This document shows positions 44,472-53,535 of a stretch of DNA of 64,000 nt, in pieces. The stretch comes from JADJOY01 sp046331705 [NCBI: bacterium] (GTDB lineage: Bacteria > JADJOY01), in assembly GCA_046331705.1 (NCBI GenBank), contig JAXLQJ010000003.1, positions 62,001-126,000 of the forward strand, given 5' to 3'. How positions within the stretch are numbered: position 1 is the first letter of the stretch; each line of letters begins with the position of its first letter. The position numbers were made by a program, and so were the translations under genes. The notes below the pieces were generated by a model. It worked only from the letters and a program-made list of their open reading frames with translations, made no database searches and was not told the DNA's origin.

Positions 44472-45881
44472 TCAGAAGCCCACCGCGCTGTAGAGGAGGG
44501 GGTTTTTCTTGTTGGTGAAACCGGGAAATCCCGTCGAGAAGCCGACGATGTAGAACTGGTCGCCGAGCTTGGCGATGCCTCCCGGCGTCTGCTCGGTGTT
44601 GTCGGCGCACGCGACGCTCGACTGGTGGCAGAAGTTCGGTGCTGCGGCCGCGTCCTTCATCAGGCTGCTGGCGTCGAGCCGCACCAACGACGTATCACCG
44701 CCCGAGCCCCCGCTCTTGGCGGCGCCGATCACGTAGACGTAGCCGCGGCCGCGGTCGTTGTCGATCGCGACGGTGCGCGTGAAGCGCGACTCCGCTTCCG
44801 GCGGCAGATAGGGCGCCGCGGTCTGCGCGGCGAGGCCGAGGTCGAACTTGAGGACGAAGCTGCCGCTCGGCACCCCGCCGAAGAAGTTGGCGAGGTAACC
44901 ACCCACGTACACACCCGTCGCGTCGACCACGGCCCCCGCCGTCGCGACCGGGCCCAGGAAGGGATTCGGATGCGCCCAGGGGGTCGCGGCGACCGGCGCC
45001 TCGGGCGGCGTGTCACCGAGGTCCGTGTAACGCAGCACCAGCGCCTTGGCGCCCACGCCGGCGATGCCGCCGCCGCCCTGCCGGCCCGCGACGTAGATGT
45101 ACCGGGCGCCGCCACTCGCGTAGATCGCCAGCGCCCCGTCGGCGGCGTCGTAGTGGCCCTTCGATCCGCCGCCGCTCACGTGGTAGGTCGTCGCCCAGAT
45201 CGGTAGGCCCGTGCGGCCGTCGAAACGCGCGAGCCCTACCTGCCCTTCCACCCCGGGCGCATAGCTGCTGTTCGGCACGCCGTGGTGCCCCGACACGGTG
45301 ATGCGATTCTCGTCCGGATCGACGTAGAGCCCGTCGATCTCGTCGTAGCCGTTGGTCACACCGTAAAGCGCCGCGCCGTTGCTGCTGACCGAGTAGCGCG
45401 CTCCGGTCGACGACCAGAGGCCACCGGCGTTGGCGCTCCACGGCACCGGCGCGCACGGCTCCTTCGTGAATCGCATGATGTACCAATACGACTCCGCGGC
45501 AGCACCCGGGCCGTCGTGACTCGCACCCGCCACGTAGAGGTAGCGGTTGCCGGCGAACGCCACGAACGGCTTCGCGACCTTGCCGGGGCCGCGCGGATTG
45601 TTGCTGGTGTTGTTGCTGGTGCTGTCGATCGCGTCGAGCGCGCGGTTCGAGAAGTATCGCGTGCACGCGATCTTGTCCTCGGCGTGATCCTGGTAGAACG
45701 CGTAGACGTTCCCCTGCGGATCGATCGTCACCGCGAAGGCCTCGTCGCCGAACCGTGTCGCCGAGGGCGTGCCGAGCGACGGCGACCAGCTGGTGTCGAA
45801 TCGCGGCGCGCCCGCCTGCGCCCTGCCCCCCAGGAATACCGCTGCTGCGACGGCGGCGATCGTTCGGGCCGACTGCTTCAC
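44472..45881 (-). CDS. Secreted beta-propeller-like (SBBP-type) protein of unknown function
   Basis: The 469-residue protein has a signal peptide (ARTIAAVAAAVFLGGRAQA). Strand-rich repeats of the kind AVTIDPQGNVYAFYQD, DGLYVDPDENRITVSGHHG, GGARYIYVAGRQGGGG and DATGVYVGGYLANFFGG resemble seven-bladed SBBP/NHL-type propellers that read out 'value versus origin' strings. Cys pairs near the C-terminus (FCHQSSVAC) may be disulfide-bonded. Start GTG 45881 is supported by AGGAGGAA 7 bp upstream. No catalytic motif. Confidence 0.65.
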   Translation of the reverse strand: MKQSARTIAAVAAAVFLGGRAQAGAPRFDTSWSPSLGTPSATRFGDEAFAVTIDPQGNVYAFYQDHAEDKIACTRYFSNRALDAIDSTSNNTSNNPRGPGKVAKPFVAFAGNRYLYVAGASHDGPGAAAESYWYIMRFTKEPCAPVPWSANAGGLWSSTGARYSVSSNGAALYGVTNGYDEIDGLYVDPDENRITVSGHHGVPNSSYAPGVEGQVGLARFDGRTGLPIWATTYHVSGGGSKGHYDAADGALAIYASGGARYIYVAGRQGGGGIAGVGAKALVLRYTDLGDTPPEAPVAATPWAHPNPFLGPVATAGAVVDATGVYVGGYLANFFGGVPSGSFVLKFDLGLAAQTAAPYLPPEAESRFTRTVAIDNDRGRGYVYVIGAAKSGGSGGDTSLVRLDASSLMKDAAAAPNFCHQSSVACADNTEQTPGGIAKLGDQFYIVGFSTGFPGFTNKKNPLLYSAVGF

Positions 45882-46141
45882 GAATGCTTCCTCCTGTGCG
45901 ACGCGGGCGCGCGAGTCTGGCGCCACGACGGGCCGGACAGCAACTCGCGGCGCGAGCGGCGGGGCGAGCGGCCGCGCAGCCTCGAACGGCGAGCGAGCCC
46001 CACCTCGCGACGCGCGCCCGAGCCACCGAGCACGCCGCATGCCGGAGGAGACATCGGACCGGGTGAGCGCCGCTTCGCTGCGCGATGCGAGCATCGCTCC
46101 GCGCACCACCGCCAGCACGGCCCACGCGCCAACCGCTGACG

Positions 46142-46194
46142 ATCGTCGCCACCTCTGGCGAACATCGTCGGCAGCCCTGACGAGGATCGTCGGC
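46142..46194. promoter_or_regulatory. Three ATCGTCG iterons at exact 22-bp spacing (candidate enhancer for sigma-54 activator)
   Basis: ATCGTCG[CG]C occurs at 46142-46150, 46164-46172 and 46186-46194, each step exactly 22 bp (two helical turns). The first copy sits in the palindrome GACGATCGTC (46138-46147), and the second and third share flanks TG[GA]CGA. They lie about 125-180 bp upstream of the sigma-54 promoter candidate at 46305-46321. This is the usual place for NtrC-type activator binding, and an NtrC-type gene lies downstream in the same cluster. Nothing else is recognised in 45882-46441. Confidence 0.5.
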
Positions 46195-46304
46195 GGCTCG
46201 CCCCGGTCGATGAGCAGGGCGAGTTGCGGCCCACGCAACGATTCCCGCGCTGCCCAGCGGTGATCCGTCACGCCCTGGCCCACGGCGATGGGCGAGAGAA
46301 CATC

Positions 46305-46321
46305 TTGGTTCCCGATTTGCT
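46305..46321 (+). promoter_or_regulatory. Candidate sigma-54 promoter of the TonB-receptor/two-component cluster
   Basis: TTGGTTCCCGATTTGCT keeps the invariant GG (46307-46308), a 10-bp gap and GC (46319-46320) within TTGCT, matching TGGCACG-N4-TTGCW except in the CAC positions. It lies 121 bp upstream of the TonB receptor start. The match is seen; use by sigma-54 is inferred from the NtrC-type gene at the end of the operon. Confidence 0.55.
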
Positions 46322-46441
46322 GAGTGGGCACGGGCCGAGACCCGGGTTTCCCCAGCAGAGGATCTGACATGATCGGGCCGCCAGCGGGCGCCCGCGCGTG
46401 GGGTGCGGCGGTCGCGCTGAACGAAGGAACGAGCTCTCCCG

Positions 46442-48559
46442 ATGCCTGTCCGGCCTTCCGCCTTGCCGCCAGACCACACCTGTCAGCGATTCGCCGTTGG
46501 CCGCGCCCTGCTCTGCCTGGCGCTGGCGATCACGCAACCCTGTCGCGCTGCGCGCGCCGAGCCGCCCGCGGAGGCGCCGCTCGCCGACGAGGACGCGTAC
46601 CTGACCAGCGAAGAGGGCTTCGTCTACGCGCCGCTCAAGCGTCGCCAGCCCATCGCGCGCTCGCCCAGCTCGGTCCGCGTGTTCACGGCGGACGAGATCC
46701 GCGCCTCCGGCGCCCGCAACCTGGGCGAGTTCCTGCGCCGCCTCCCCGAGCTCTCCCGCGAGGTGCTGAGCTCCGGCGAGACGGCGATCGACGGCGCGCG
46801 CGGCGTGGGCGGCGAGATGACGATCTTCCGCTTCCTCGAGGTGCGCCTGGACGGTCGCTCGGTGCGTCAGGAATGGCTCGGTGTCGTGTTCTACGAGCCG
46901 TTGCCCATCTTCCTCGACGACGTGAAGCGGATCGAGATCATCCGAGGTCCCGCGGGCGCGCTCTACGGCGAGTCCGGGCTCAACCTGGTGATCGACATCC
47001 GCACCCGCACGCCGGAGGAAGCCCAGGGCACCCAGCTCCAGGTCGCGGCTTACGGCCCCACGCAAGGCTTCGAAGCGTCGGGAGTCCACGGGCTGGCGCT
47101 GGGGCCGGTGTGGAGCAAGCTCTCCGTGAGCTATCGCTCGCTCGACGAGTTCGACTCGGTCGTCCCGCCACAGGACGACGGCGACGACACCGCGAGCAAG
47201 GGGTTGCGCGTCGCGAGCCGCAGCGCCCTGGATCTCGGCCACGACGGACGAATCGAGGCCGAGCTCGGTTACACGGACGGCAGCGTGGACGTGCTGCTCG
47301 GTGCGCCGCTGTCGCTCCACGGCGCCTCCGAGCGCAGCGCGCTCGTGAGCTACGACCGCGAGCTTCCCTTCGGCTCGCTCGCAGCGGAGTGGACGTGGAC
47401 CGAGTTCGCCACCGAGGTCGTCCCGCCGCGCGGCGCCGAGGCCGCGCGGGTCCACGCCGACTCGTGGAGCGGCGAGATCCGGCACACCGCGCCCCTACCG
47501 CTCGCGCAAACGCTCGTCTCGGGTGTCTCCTACCGCTACGTCTCGGCGCGCGGAGATCTCTTCGACGAGTCCCGTGCGCTCGACGACCTTGGGCTCTTTC
47601 TCGCCGACGAGATCGACCTCGGCGCGAACCTGACGGCGTACGCCAACCTCCGCGGCGAGCTGCTCCAGCCCTCCGGATCCGAGATCCTCCCGGGCGGCAG
47701 CCTGGTCTGGACGCCGGCCGAAGGACACACGCTGCGGGCCAGCGTGGGGCGCGGTGTCGCGGCCCCGTCGCTGTTCGGGCTCCACGGCGCCTTCAATCTG
47801 AGCCCGGGCCTCAAGAACATCGGCCCGCCGTTCGACACGCTCGACTTCGTGGTCCTCGGCAACCCCGACCTCGAGAGTCAGGCGCTCACGTCGTACGAGC
47901 TCGGCTACCGCGGCGTGGGGCTCGACGGACGCGTCACGGCGGTCGTGAACGGCTACTTCCAGGACGTTCGCAAGCTCGCGGCCGCAGGCTATTTCCGTCC
48001 CGACACCATCGGTTTCGAAGACGGCCGGCTGCAGATCGGGATCCCGATCGCGAACCGCTACAGCTACCACGTGGTCGGCGGCGAGGCGTCGCTCGAGCTG
48101 CGCCCGCTCGCGTGGCTGCGCATGGAGCTCGGCTACGCGCTGGCACACGTGCTCGACGAGCACGATCTCGTGTCCGGCGCGCCCAGCCACGCGATCGGCG
48201 ACGTGACCCGCCAGCACCGCGGCCTCGCGCTGGTCGGCGTCGACTTCCGCAAGGGCACCATCCCGGCGCCGTGGCTGCGCCCGTTCGATGCCGAGATTTC
48301 CTTCCAGGCGACCTCGACGTCCGAGGTCGAGACGCTTCCGAGCCAGATCGGCGCCGGGCGCTACCCGATCCTCGCGGGCTTCCTCGGCGAGCCGACCACG
48401 CGGCCCGGCGACCGCTACCTGAACGCACGTCTCGGCTGGACGCTGATCCCTTCGACGCTCGAGGTCGCGCTCGAGGGATGGAACTTGCTCGGAACCAGCA
48501 TCCCGCTGTGGGTGGATGGCACGCGGCTGCTCTCGCTCCGGATGACGGTGGGCTTTTGA
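46442..48559 (+). CDS. TonB-dependent outer-membrane receptor
   Basis: The 705-residue protein has a signal peptide (ALLCLALAITQPCRAARA). The plug domain has SSVRVFTADEIRASGARNLGEFLRRLPELS and IEIIRGPAGALYGE-GLNLVIDI. A 22-stranded-type beta-barrel follows, ending in an aromatic residue (LLSLRMTVGF). It imports an unknown large nutrient across the outer membrane using TonB energy. No siderophore or cobalamin genes and no clear riboswitch are nearby. It heads a six-gene run with sensor genes, so its ligand is probably also what the system senses. Confidence 0.9.
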   Translation: MPVRPSALPPDHTCQRFAVGRALLCLALAITQPCRAARAEPPAEAPLADEDAYLTSEEGFVYAPLKRRQPIARSPSSVRVFTADEIRASGARNLGEFLRRLPELSREVLSSGETAIDGARGVGGEMTIFRFLEVRLDGRSVRQEWLGVVFYEPLPIFLDDVKRIEIIRGPAGALYGESGLNLVIDIRTRTPEEAQGTQLQVAAYGPTQGFEASGVHGLALGPVWSKLSVSYRSLDEFDSVVPPQDDGDDTASKGLRVASRSALDLGHDGRIEAELGYTDGSVDVLLGAPLSLHGASERSALVSYDRELPFGSLAAEWTWTEFATEVVPPRGAEAARVHADSWSGEIRHTAPLPLAQTLVSGVSYRYVSARGDLFDESRALDDLGLFLADEIDLGANLTAYANLRGELLQPSGSEILPGGSLVWTPAEGHTLRASVGRGVAAPSLFGLHGAFNLSPGLKNIGPPFDTLDFVVLGNPDLESQALTSYELGYRGVGLDGRVTAVVNGYFQDVRKLAAAGYFRPDTIGFEDGRLQIGIPIANRYSYHVVGGEASLELRPLAWLRMELGYALAHVLDEHDLVSGAPSHAIGDVTRQHRGLALVGVDFRKGTIPAPWLRPFDAEISFQATSTSEVETLPSQIGAGRYPILAGFLGEPTTRPGDRYLNARLGWTLIPSTLEVALEGWNLLGTSIPLWVDGTRLLSLRMTVGF

Positions 48560-48591
48560 AGAAGCGCGCCACGCTCGGGGCGGCCGAGAGT

Positions 48592-49560
48592 GTGGCGGCC
48601 CGGTGCCGTCCACCGCCACGCCGACCATCGCGCTGGGTCCGCGCGCTGGCGCTCGGCGCGTTGTTGATGCCTCCCGCCGTGGTGCGCGATGCACGCGCCG
48701 AGCCGGCCGCGGCGGCGACCAGCGCCGTGTTCGCCGTGCGCAGCGGCGAGCTGGTCGCGTACGACGCCGTGCTCGCGAGCTTCCGCGCCACACTCGGCTC
48801 CGAGGTCGCGAGCACCTCGCTTCCCGACGTCCAGGAGCACGCCACCGCGGTGCTGGATCGCCTCGCCGCCGATCGACCCAAGCTCTTCTTCGCCCTCGGC
48901 GCGCGGGCGGCGGCCGTGCTCCACCACGAGCTTCCGGGCACGCCGCTGGTGTTCGCGATGGTGCTGCAGCCCGATCGCTACGAGCTCACCGGACGCAACG
49001 TGGCGGGGGTGCGACAGACCGTGGATCCACGAACCCAGCTTCGCGCGCTCCACCGACTGATGCCGGCGCTACGCCGGGTCGGCGTTCCGTTCGATCCCGA
49101 GCACACCCGCGCGCTCGCCGACGAGGCGGTCGCCGACGGGCTCGAGCTCGGCCTCACGCCGGTCGCCGCGGCCATCGCGTCGAAGGAGGCCGCCGCTGGG
49201 GTGCTGAGCCGTCTCGTCGAGAACGTCGACGCGCTGTGGGTGCCGCCGGACTCGACCCTCGTCAACCCGGAGACCCTGGCGCTGTTGCTGCACGTGGCGA
49301 GCGAGCACCGAATCGCGGTGATGACCCACAGCGAGCACGTGGTGGAGACGGGCGCGCTCCTGGCGCTCGCCGTCGACGAGCGCGCGGTGGGAGCCCGGGC
49401 GGCGGAGATCGCCCGCGAGGTGCTCGCGGGCAAGCCCGCCGGCCAGATCGGCATCGTCGACGCGCCAGCGCGACTGGTGCTCAACGTCGACGCCGCGGCG
49501 CGGCTCGGCCTCTCGATCCCGCGCGAGATGCTCCGCGAGGCGGCGCGGGTGTACCCATGA
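48592..49560 (+). CDS. ABC-type substrate-binding protein (tryptophan/ABC_sub_bind-like) without permease
   Basis: The protein has about 322 residues including a signal peptide (RALALGALLMPPAVVRDARA). It is followed by a two-lobed periplasmic-binding fold: FFALGARAAAVLHHELPGTPLVFAMVLQPD, the ISXO-like NVAGVRQTVDPRTQL, LWVPPDSTLVNPETLALLL, and a C-terminal LNVDAAARLGLSIPREML. These match the ABC_sub_bind family. No ATPase or permease gene is present, so it more likely presents ligand to the adjacent sensor kinase. TTG 48556, overlapping the receptor stop, is an alternative start. Its stop overlaps the kinase start (ATGA). Confidence 0.8.
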   Translation: MAARCRPPPRRPSRWVRALALGALLMPPAVVRDARAEPAAAATSAVFAVRSGELVAYDAVLASFRATLGSEVASTSLPDVQEHATAVLDRLAADRPKLFFALGARAAAVLHHELPGTPLVFAMVLQPDRYELTGRNVAGVRQTVDPRTQLRALHRLMPALRRVGVPFDPEHTRALADEAVADGLELGLTPVAAAIASKEAAAGVLSRLVENVDALWVPPDSTLVNPETLALLLHVASEHRIAVMTHSEHVVETGALLALAVDERAVGARAAEIAREVLAGKPAGQIGIVDAPARLVLNVDAAARLGLSIPREMLREAARVYP

Positions 49561-51908
49561 CCACCTTCGGCCTGCGCGCCCGGCTCGGTATCCGCGGCGT
49601 GTTGCTGCTCGGCGTCCTCCCGCCGGTGCTGCTCGCGCTCTCGGCGGTCGGCGTCTTCGCCTATCGGACGGCGCGGGGCGAGGTGCTGGCGCAAAAGCAG
49701 CTCGAGCTCGCCAATCGCATGGACCGGGCGCGCGCCGACCTGGCGCGGACGCTCAGCCATCCGGTGGCCGATCTCATGAACCTGTCGCGTAGCTCGCTGA
49801 TCGCGAGCTTCCACTTCAATGCCCGCTACGGGCTGGCCGACGCGGCGGACGCCTCCGAGGTCGCGCTGCGCGAGTCGTTCCGCCACCTGCTCGCGGTGGC
49901 GCCCAACTACCACGGCATCGCCTACGTCGACTCGACCGGCGCCCGGGTGGATGCGGTGACGAGCGGCGGCGGGGGCGCGGCCGCCGGCGACCCGCCCTTC
50001 GACCTCGCGGAGATCTGCGCGGAGATCGCGCGGCTTCCGGTGGCCACGCCCCGCTTGCCGGAGCGGCTGCTCGAGAACGGCAGCCATCGGCTGTTGCGCT
50101 ACGCGGTGAGCGTCGGTGAGGCCACTGGCGAGCGCCTCGGCACGCTGGTGGTCGATCTCGATTTCGCCGCCGTGAACCGGATCCTCGACGAGCTGGCGCT
50201 CGAGCTGGGCGGCGCGGCGGCGCTCTGGAGCGACGGCACTCCCCTCGCGGAGGTCGTGCGCGGCCTGCCCTCGGCGACGCCACTCGGGCAGCTGCGCGGA
50301 CGCGCCGCCGAGCTGGCGAGCCAGATGGATGCTGAGCGGCGCGCCGTGAGGCACGACGAGGGGACGCTTCTCGGCATCGCGTGGCCCACGCCGGAAACCG
50401 ATCCGCTGGCGCTCGGCTGGGTCCTCGGCATCGTCGTTCCCGATGCCGCCTATCTGCAGCGCGTGCTCGACCTGCGCCGCAGCGTGCTGCTGCTGACGCT
50501 GCTCACCGCCGGGTCGGTCACCGCCGTGTGCGTGCTGTTCGTGAGCCAGCTCTCGTGGCCGCTGCGCTCGCTCACCGACGCCATCCGCCGCACCGGCGAA
50601 GGAGATCTCACGGCCGAGGTCGACGAGGGCTGGCGCAACGAGATCGGAGCGGCGGCGCGCGCCTTCAACCGCACGCTGCGCGCCCTCAGGCTCAGCCGCG
50701 CGGCGCTCGGCGCGCAGGTCGCGGAGACCGAGCGCATCAAGGGCGACCTCGAGAACCTCATCGAAGGATTGCCGAGCGCGGTGGTGCTGGTGGACGCGGC
50801 AGGCCACGTCCGCTACTGGAACGGTCAGGCGGAGCGCCAGACGGGGATCGCCCGCGACGCGGCGCTGGCGCGTGACCTCTTCGAGCTCGGCGCTGGCTAC
50901 GAGGCGCACCGCGAGCGCTTCGCGCGTGTGCTGCGCGACGCACGCTCCGAGGAAGTCCGGCGCGAGCTGGTGCCCGGCGGCGACGGTCGCAGCTGGGTGC
51001 GGCGCCTCACCCTCCACCCCATCACCGGCGCGGGGACGCCAGGCGTGGTGCTCATCTCGGAGGACGTGACCGCCGCCGATCGCTTGGAGCGGGCGATGGT
51101 CCAGGCGGACAAGCTCGCGTCCGTGGGCGGCCTCGCCGCCGGCATGGCGCACGAGCTCAACAACCCGCTGGCCGGGATCTTCTCGAACCTCGAGATCCTG
51201 GAGCGACGCCTCGATCCGGCTCAGCCGAGCGCGCGCGAGCGGCTGGCGCGCGCGGGCTTCGACGCGCCGACCATCGAGCGCTTGGCCCACTTCCTCGCCG
51301 AGCAGCGCATCACGCGCCACGCCGAGCTGATCCGCGTGTGTGCGACCCGCGCCACGCGCATCGTCCAGAACCTCCTCGACTTCTCGCGCAGCAGCCGCTC
51401 CGTGCTCGGCAGCGAGGGCGTCGCGGCACTCGTGGACAACACGCTGTTGCTCGCCCAGGCGGAATACGACGTGGCGCGCGGCTACGACGTGCGCGACATC
51501 GAGGTGCGCAGGCTCTTGCCGGACGATCTGCCCGCCGTGCGCTGCGATCGCCAGCAGATCGAGCAAGTGCTGCTCAACCTGGTCAAGAACGCGGCGCAGG
51601 CGCTGGCGGCGAAGCGGCGCGCGCAGCCCGACTTTCGTCCCTGCCTGACGTTTCGCGCCCACGCCGAGAACGGGCGCGTGTGCGTGGCCGTGGAGGACAA
51701 CGGGCCGGGAATCCCGCCCGATGCCCGCGAGCACGTCTTCGAGCCGTTCTTCTCGACGAAGGACGTGGGCGAGGGCACCGGGCTGGGTCTCTCGATCAGC
51801 TACTTCATCGTGACCGAGGGGCACGGGGGCGCGCTGCGCGTCGAGGACTGCGAATCCGGCGGGGCACGCTTCGTCCTGGAGCTTCCCGCCGCCGAGGCGA
51901 GCACGTGA
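49557..51908 (+). CDS. Membrane sensor histidine kinase (periplasmic sensor, HAMP, PAS, HisKA, HATPase)
   Basis: The 783-residue protein has a transmembrane helix at about residues 13-35, a periplasmic sensor of about 260 residues, and a second helix near 305-325. A HAMP domain (SQLSWPLRSLTDAIRRTGEGD), a PAS domain (LIEGLPSAVVLVDAAGHVRYWN) and a HisKA domain with His532 in GMAHELNNPLAG follow. The HATPase_c domain has QVLLNLVKNAAQA, DNGPGIP and GTGLGLSIS. An unusual 40-residue helical stretch separates the HisKA helices. It should sense the periplasmic ligand bound by the preceding SBP and phosphorylate the downstream receivers. Confidence 0.9.
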   Translation: MTTFGLRARLGIRGVLLLGVLPPVLLALSAVGVFAYRTARGEVLAQKQLELANRMDRARADLARTLSHPVADLMNLSRSSLIASFHFNARYGLADAADASEVALRESFRHLLAVAPNYHGIAYVDSTGARVDAVTSGGGGAAAGDPPFDLAEICAEIARLPVATPRLPERLLENGSHRLLRYAVSVGEATGERLGTLVVDLDFAAVNRILDELALELGGAAALWSDGTPLAEVVRGLPSATPLGQLRGRAAELASQMDAERRAVRHDEGTLLGIAWPTPETDPLALGWVLGIVVPDAAYLQRVLDLRRSVLLLTLLTAGSVTAVCVLFVSQLSWPLRSLTDAIRRTGEGDLTAEVDEGWRNEIGAAARAFNRTLRALRLSRAALGAQVAETERIKGDLENLIEGLPSAVVLVDAAGHVRYWNGQAERQTGIARDAALARDLFELGAGYEAHRERFARVLRDARSEEVRRELVPGGDGRSWVRRLTLHPITGAGTPGVVLISEDVTAADRLERAMVQADKLASVGGLAAGMAHELNNPLAGIFSNLEILERRLDPAQPSARERLARAGFDAPTIERLAHFLAEQRITRHAELIRVCATRATRIVQNLLDFSRSSRSVLGSEGVAALVDNTLLLAQAEYDVARGYDVRDIEVRRLLPDDLPAVRCDRQQIEQVLLNLVKNAAQALAAKRRAQPDFRPCLTFRAHAENGRVCVAVEDNGPGIPPDAREHVFEPFFSTKDVGEGTGLGLSISYFIVTEGHGGALRVEDCESGGARFVLELPAAEAST

Positions 51909-52282
51909 AACGCCGGCTGCTGATCGTCGACGACGAGGCCTACTTCCGCGAAGCGGTGGCCTCGTACCTGGAGGACGAGGGCTACGAGGTCCGCGTCGCC
52001 GCCACCGCCGGAGAGGCACTGGAGCGTGTCGCCGCCGAGGTCCCCGACCTGTGCGTGCTCGATCTGCGCATGCCCGACGTGGACGGCTTCGAGCTGGCGA
52101 GCCGGCTGCGCCGGGTGGCGCCCGAGCTGCGTCTGCTGGTGGTGTCCGGCTCGGCGCGCTTTCTGCCCGCGGCGGCGCTCGAGAGCCTCGGGCTCGACGC
52201 CGAGGACGTCGTGGCGAAGCCCATTCCTCGGCTCGCGACGCTCGCGGACCGAATCGCCGAACGATTGGGAGACCGAGCGTGA
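51905..52282 (+). CDS. Stand-alone CheY-like response regulator receiver
   Basis: The 125-residue protein is only a receiver domain: acidic pocket DDE at residues 9-11, phospho-acceptor Asp53 (VLDLRMPD), Ser at LVVSGSARF, and Lys in VVAKPIP. With no output domain it probably shuttles phosphate between the upstream kinase and the receiver-kinase hybrid that follows. GTG 51905 overlaps the kinase stop (GTGA), and its stop overlaps the next start. Confidence 0.85.
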   Translation: MKRRLLIVDDEAYFREAVASYLEDEGYEVRVAATAGEALERVAAEVPDLCVLDLRMPDVDGFELASRLRRVAPELRLLVVSGSARFLPAAALESLGLDAEDVVAKPIPRLATLADRIAERLGDRA

Positions 52283-53514
52283 GCGAGTCCCCCATCGTGC
52301 TCATCGTCGACGACGAGGAACCGGTGCGCGCCGGCATGGCCGTGTTCCTGGAGGATGCGGGCTATCGCGTGCGCGAGGCGGCTTCGGTGGCCGACGCGTG
52401 CACGGTGCTCGGCGCGGACGACGTCGGGCTCGTCCTCACCGACATCCGCATGCCGGGCGCCAGCGGCCTCGAGCTGGTGCGCTTCGTGCGCGACCATCAC
52501 CCCGACACCCACTCGATCCTGGTGTCCGGACGCGGCAATCTCGAGGACGCCATCGAGGCGATCCGCGCCGGCGCCTACGACTACCTGACCAAGCCCGTCG
52601 AGCGCATGGAGGTTCTCGAGCTCGCGGTGCGCCGCGCCCTCGAATCGCGCCGACTCAGGCTCGACGAGCGGCGCCACGCGGCGGCCCTCGCCAGCGCGCA
52701 CCGCGCCCTCGAAGAGGCGCAGGCGCACTTGGTACAGTCCGCGAAGATGGCGGCGCTCGGCGAGCTGGTCGCCGGCGTCGCGCACGAGATCAACAACCCG
52801 CTCGCGTTCGTGTACGCCAACGTCCGCATCCTCGACGACTACCTGGGCGACCTGGAGGGGCTGACGCGCGGCTTGGACGGTGCGCCGCCCGGCGTCCGCG
52901 AGGCCTCGCTCGACGAAGCGCTCACCAACATTCGCCGCATCGTCGACGGCTGCCGCGTGGGCACCGAGCGCACCCGCGCGATCGTCGCCCGGCTGCGCTC
53001 CTTCAGCCGTCCCGGCGAAGGCGACCGCCACGAGGTCGACCTTCACGAGATGCTGGAAGCGGCGCTCATGCTGGTGGGTCACCGCCTCGAGAACCGGATT
53101 CGCGTGCACCGCTCGTACGCGACGCTGCCGCGCTACCCGTGCCACGGCAGCGACCTGAGCCAGGTCTTCCTCAATCTGCTGGCGAACGCGATCGAGGCGA
53201 TCGACGGCACCGGTGACGTGTGGCTGCGGACCTGGATCGAGCCCGGCGGCGCCGGCACGACCTCCCCTCGCGCCTGGATCGCCGTCGCCGTGCGGGATAG
53301 CGGACCCGGGATCCCGCTCCCTCTCGTGGGGCGAATCTTCGAGCCCTTCTTCACCACCAAGCCCCCTGCCGCCGGGATGGGCCTCGGCCTGTTCGTGAGC
53401 TACGGAATCGTGGCGCGGCACGGCGGACGGCTGGAGGTGGTCCAGCCGACCTCGGGCGGCGCCGAGCTGCGCGTGCTCCTGCCGCTCCTGAACCCTTGCG
53501 CCCCCAACGCCTAG
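52279..53514 (+). CDS. Receiver-histidine kinase hybrid (soluble)
   Basis: The 411-residue protein without membrane helices begins with a receiver (Asp55 in LVLTDIRMPG, SGRGNLEDAIEAIRAGAYDYLTKP). A coiled-coil linker and a HisKA with His169 (GVAHEINNPLAF) follow. The HATPase_c domain has VFLNLLANAIEAI, DSGPGIP and GMGLGLFVSYGI. The receiver at the N-terminus suggests its kinase is controlled by phosphate from the upstream membrane kinase, making an intermediate relay to the NtrC-type regulator. GTG 52279 overlaps the previous stop. Confidence 0.9.
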   Translation: MSESPIVLIVDDEEPVRAGMAVFLEDAGYRVREAASVADACTVLGADDVGLVLTDIRMPGASGLELVRFVRDHHPDTHSILVSGRGNLEDAIEAIRAGAYDYLTKPVERMEVLELAVRRALESRRLRLDERRHAAALASAHRALEEAQAHLVQSAKMAALGELVAGVAHEINNPLAFVYANVRILDDYLGDLEGLTRGLDGAPPGVREASLDEALTNIRRIVDGCRVGTERTRAIVARLRSFSRPGEGDRHEVDLHEMLEAALMLVGHRLENRIRVHRSYATLPRYPCHGSDLSQVFLNLLANAIEAIDGTGDVWLRTWIEPGGAGTTSPRAWIAVAVRDSGPGIPLPLVGRIFEPFFTTKPPAAGMGLGLFVSYGIVARHGGRLEVVQPTSGGAELRVLLPLLNPCAPNA

Positions 53515-53535
53515 ACCCGGAAGCTCGAGCACTCC

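Noticed and set aside
44063-44518. A 151-codon plus-strand open frame in the 44 kb intergenic region
   Set aside because: Its translation is Arg/Gly/Pro-rich with no domain pattern, no Shine-Dalgarno and GC-driven codon use; it is explained by the lack of stops in GC-rich DNA.
46142-46194. The three ATCGTCG copies as a tiny CRISPR or plasmid-type origin array
   Set aside because: Units are only about 9 bp, spacers are not protospacer-like, and no cas or rep gene is present; phased activator sites fit better.
46322-46441. Possible cobalamin riboswitch before the TonB receptor
   Set aside because: No B12-box-like conserved core is recognisable and no cobalamin genes are nearby; the sigma-54 promoter match explains the upstream region better.
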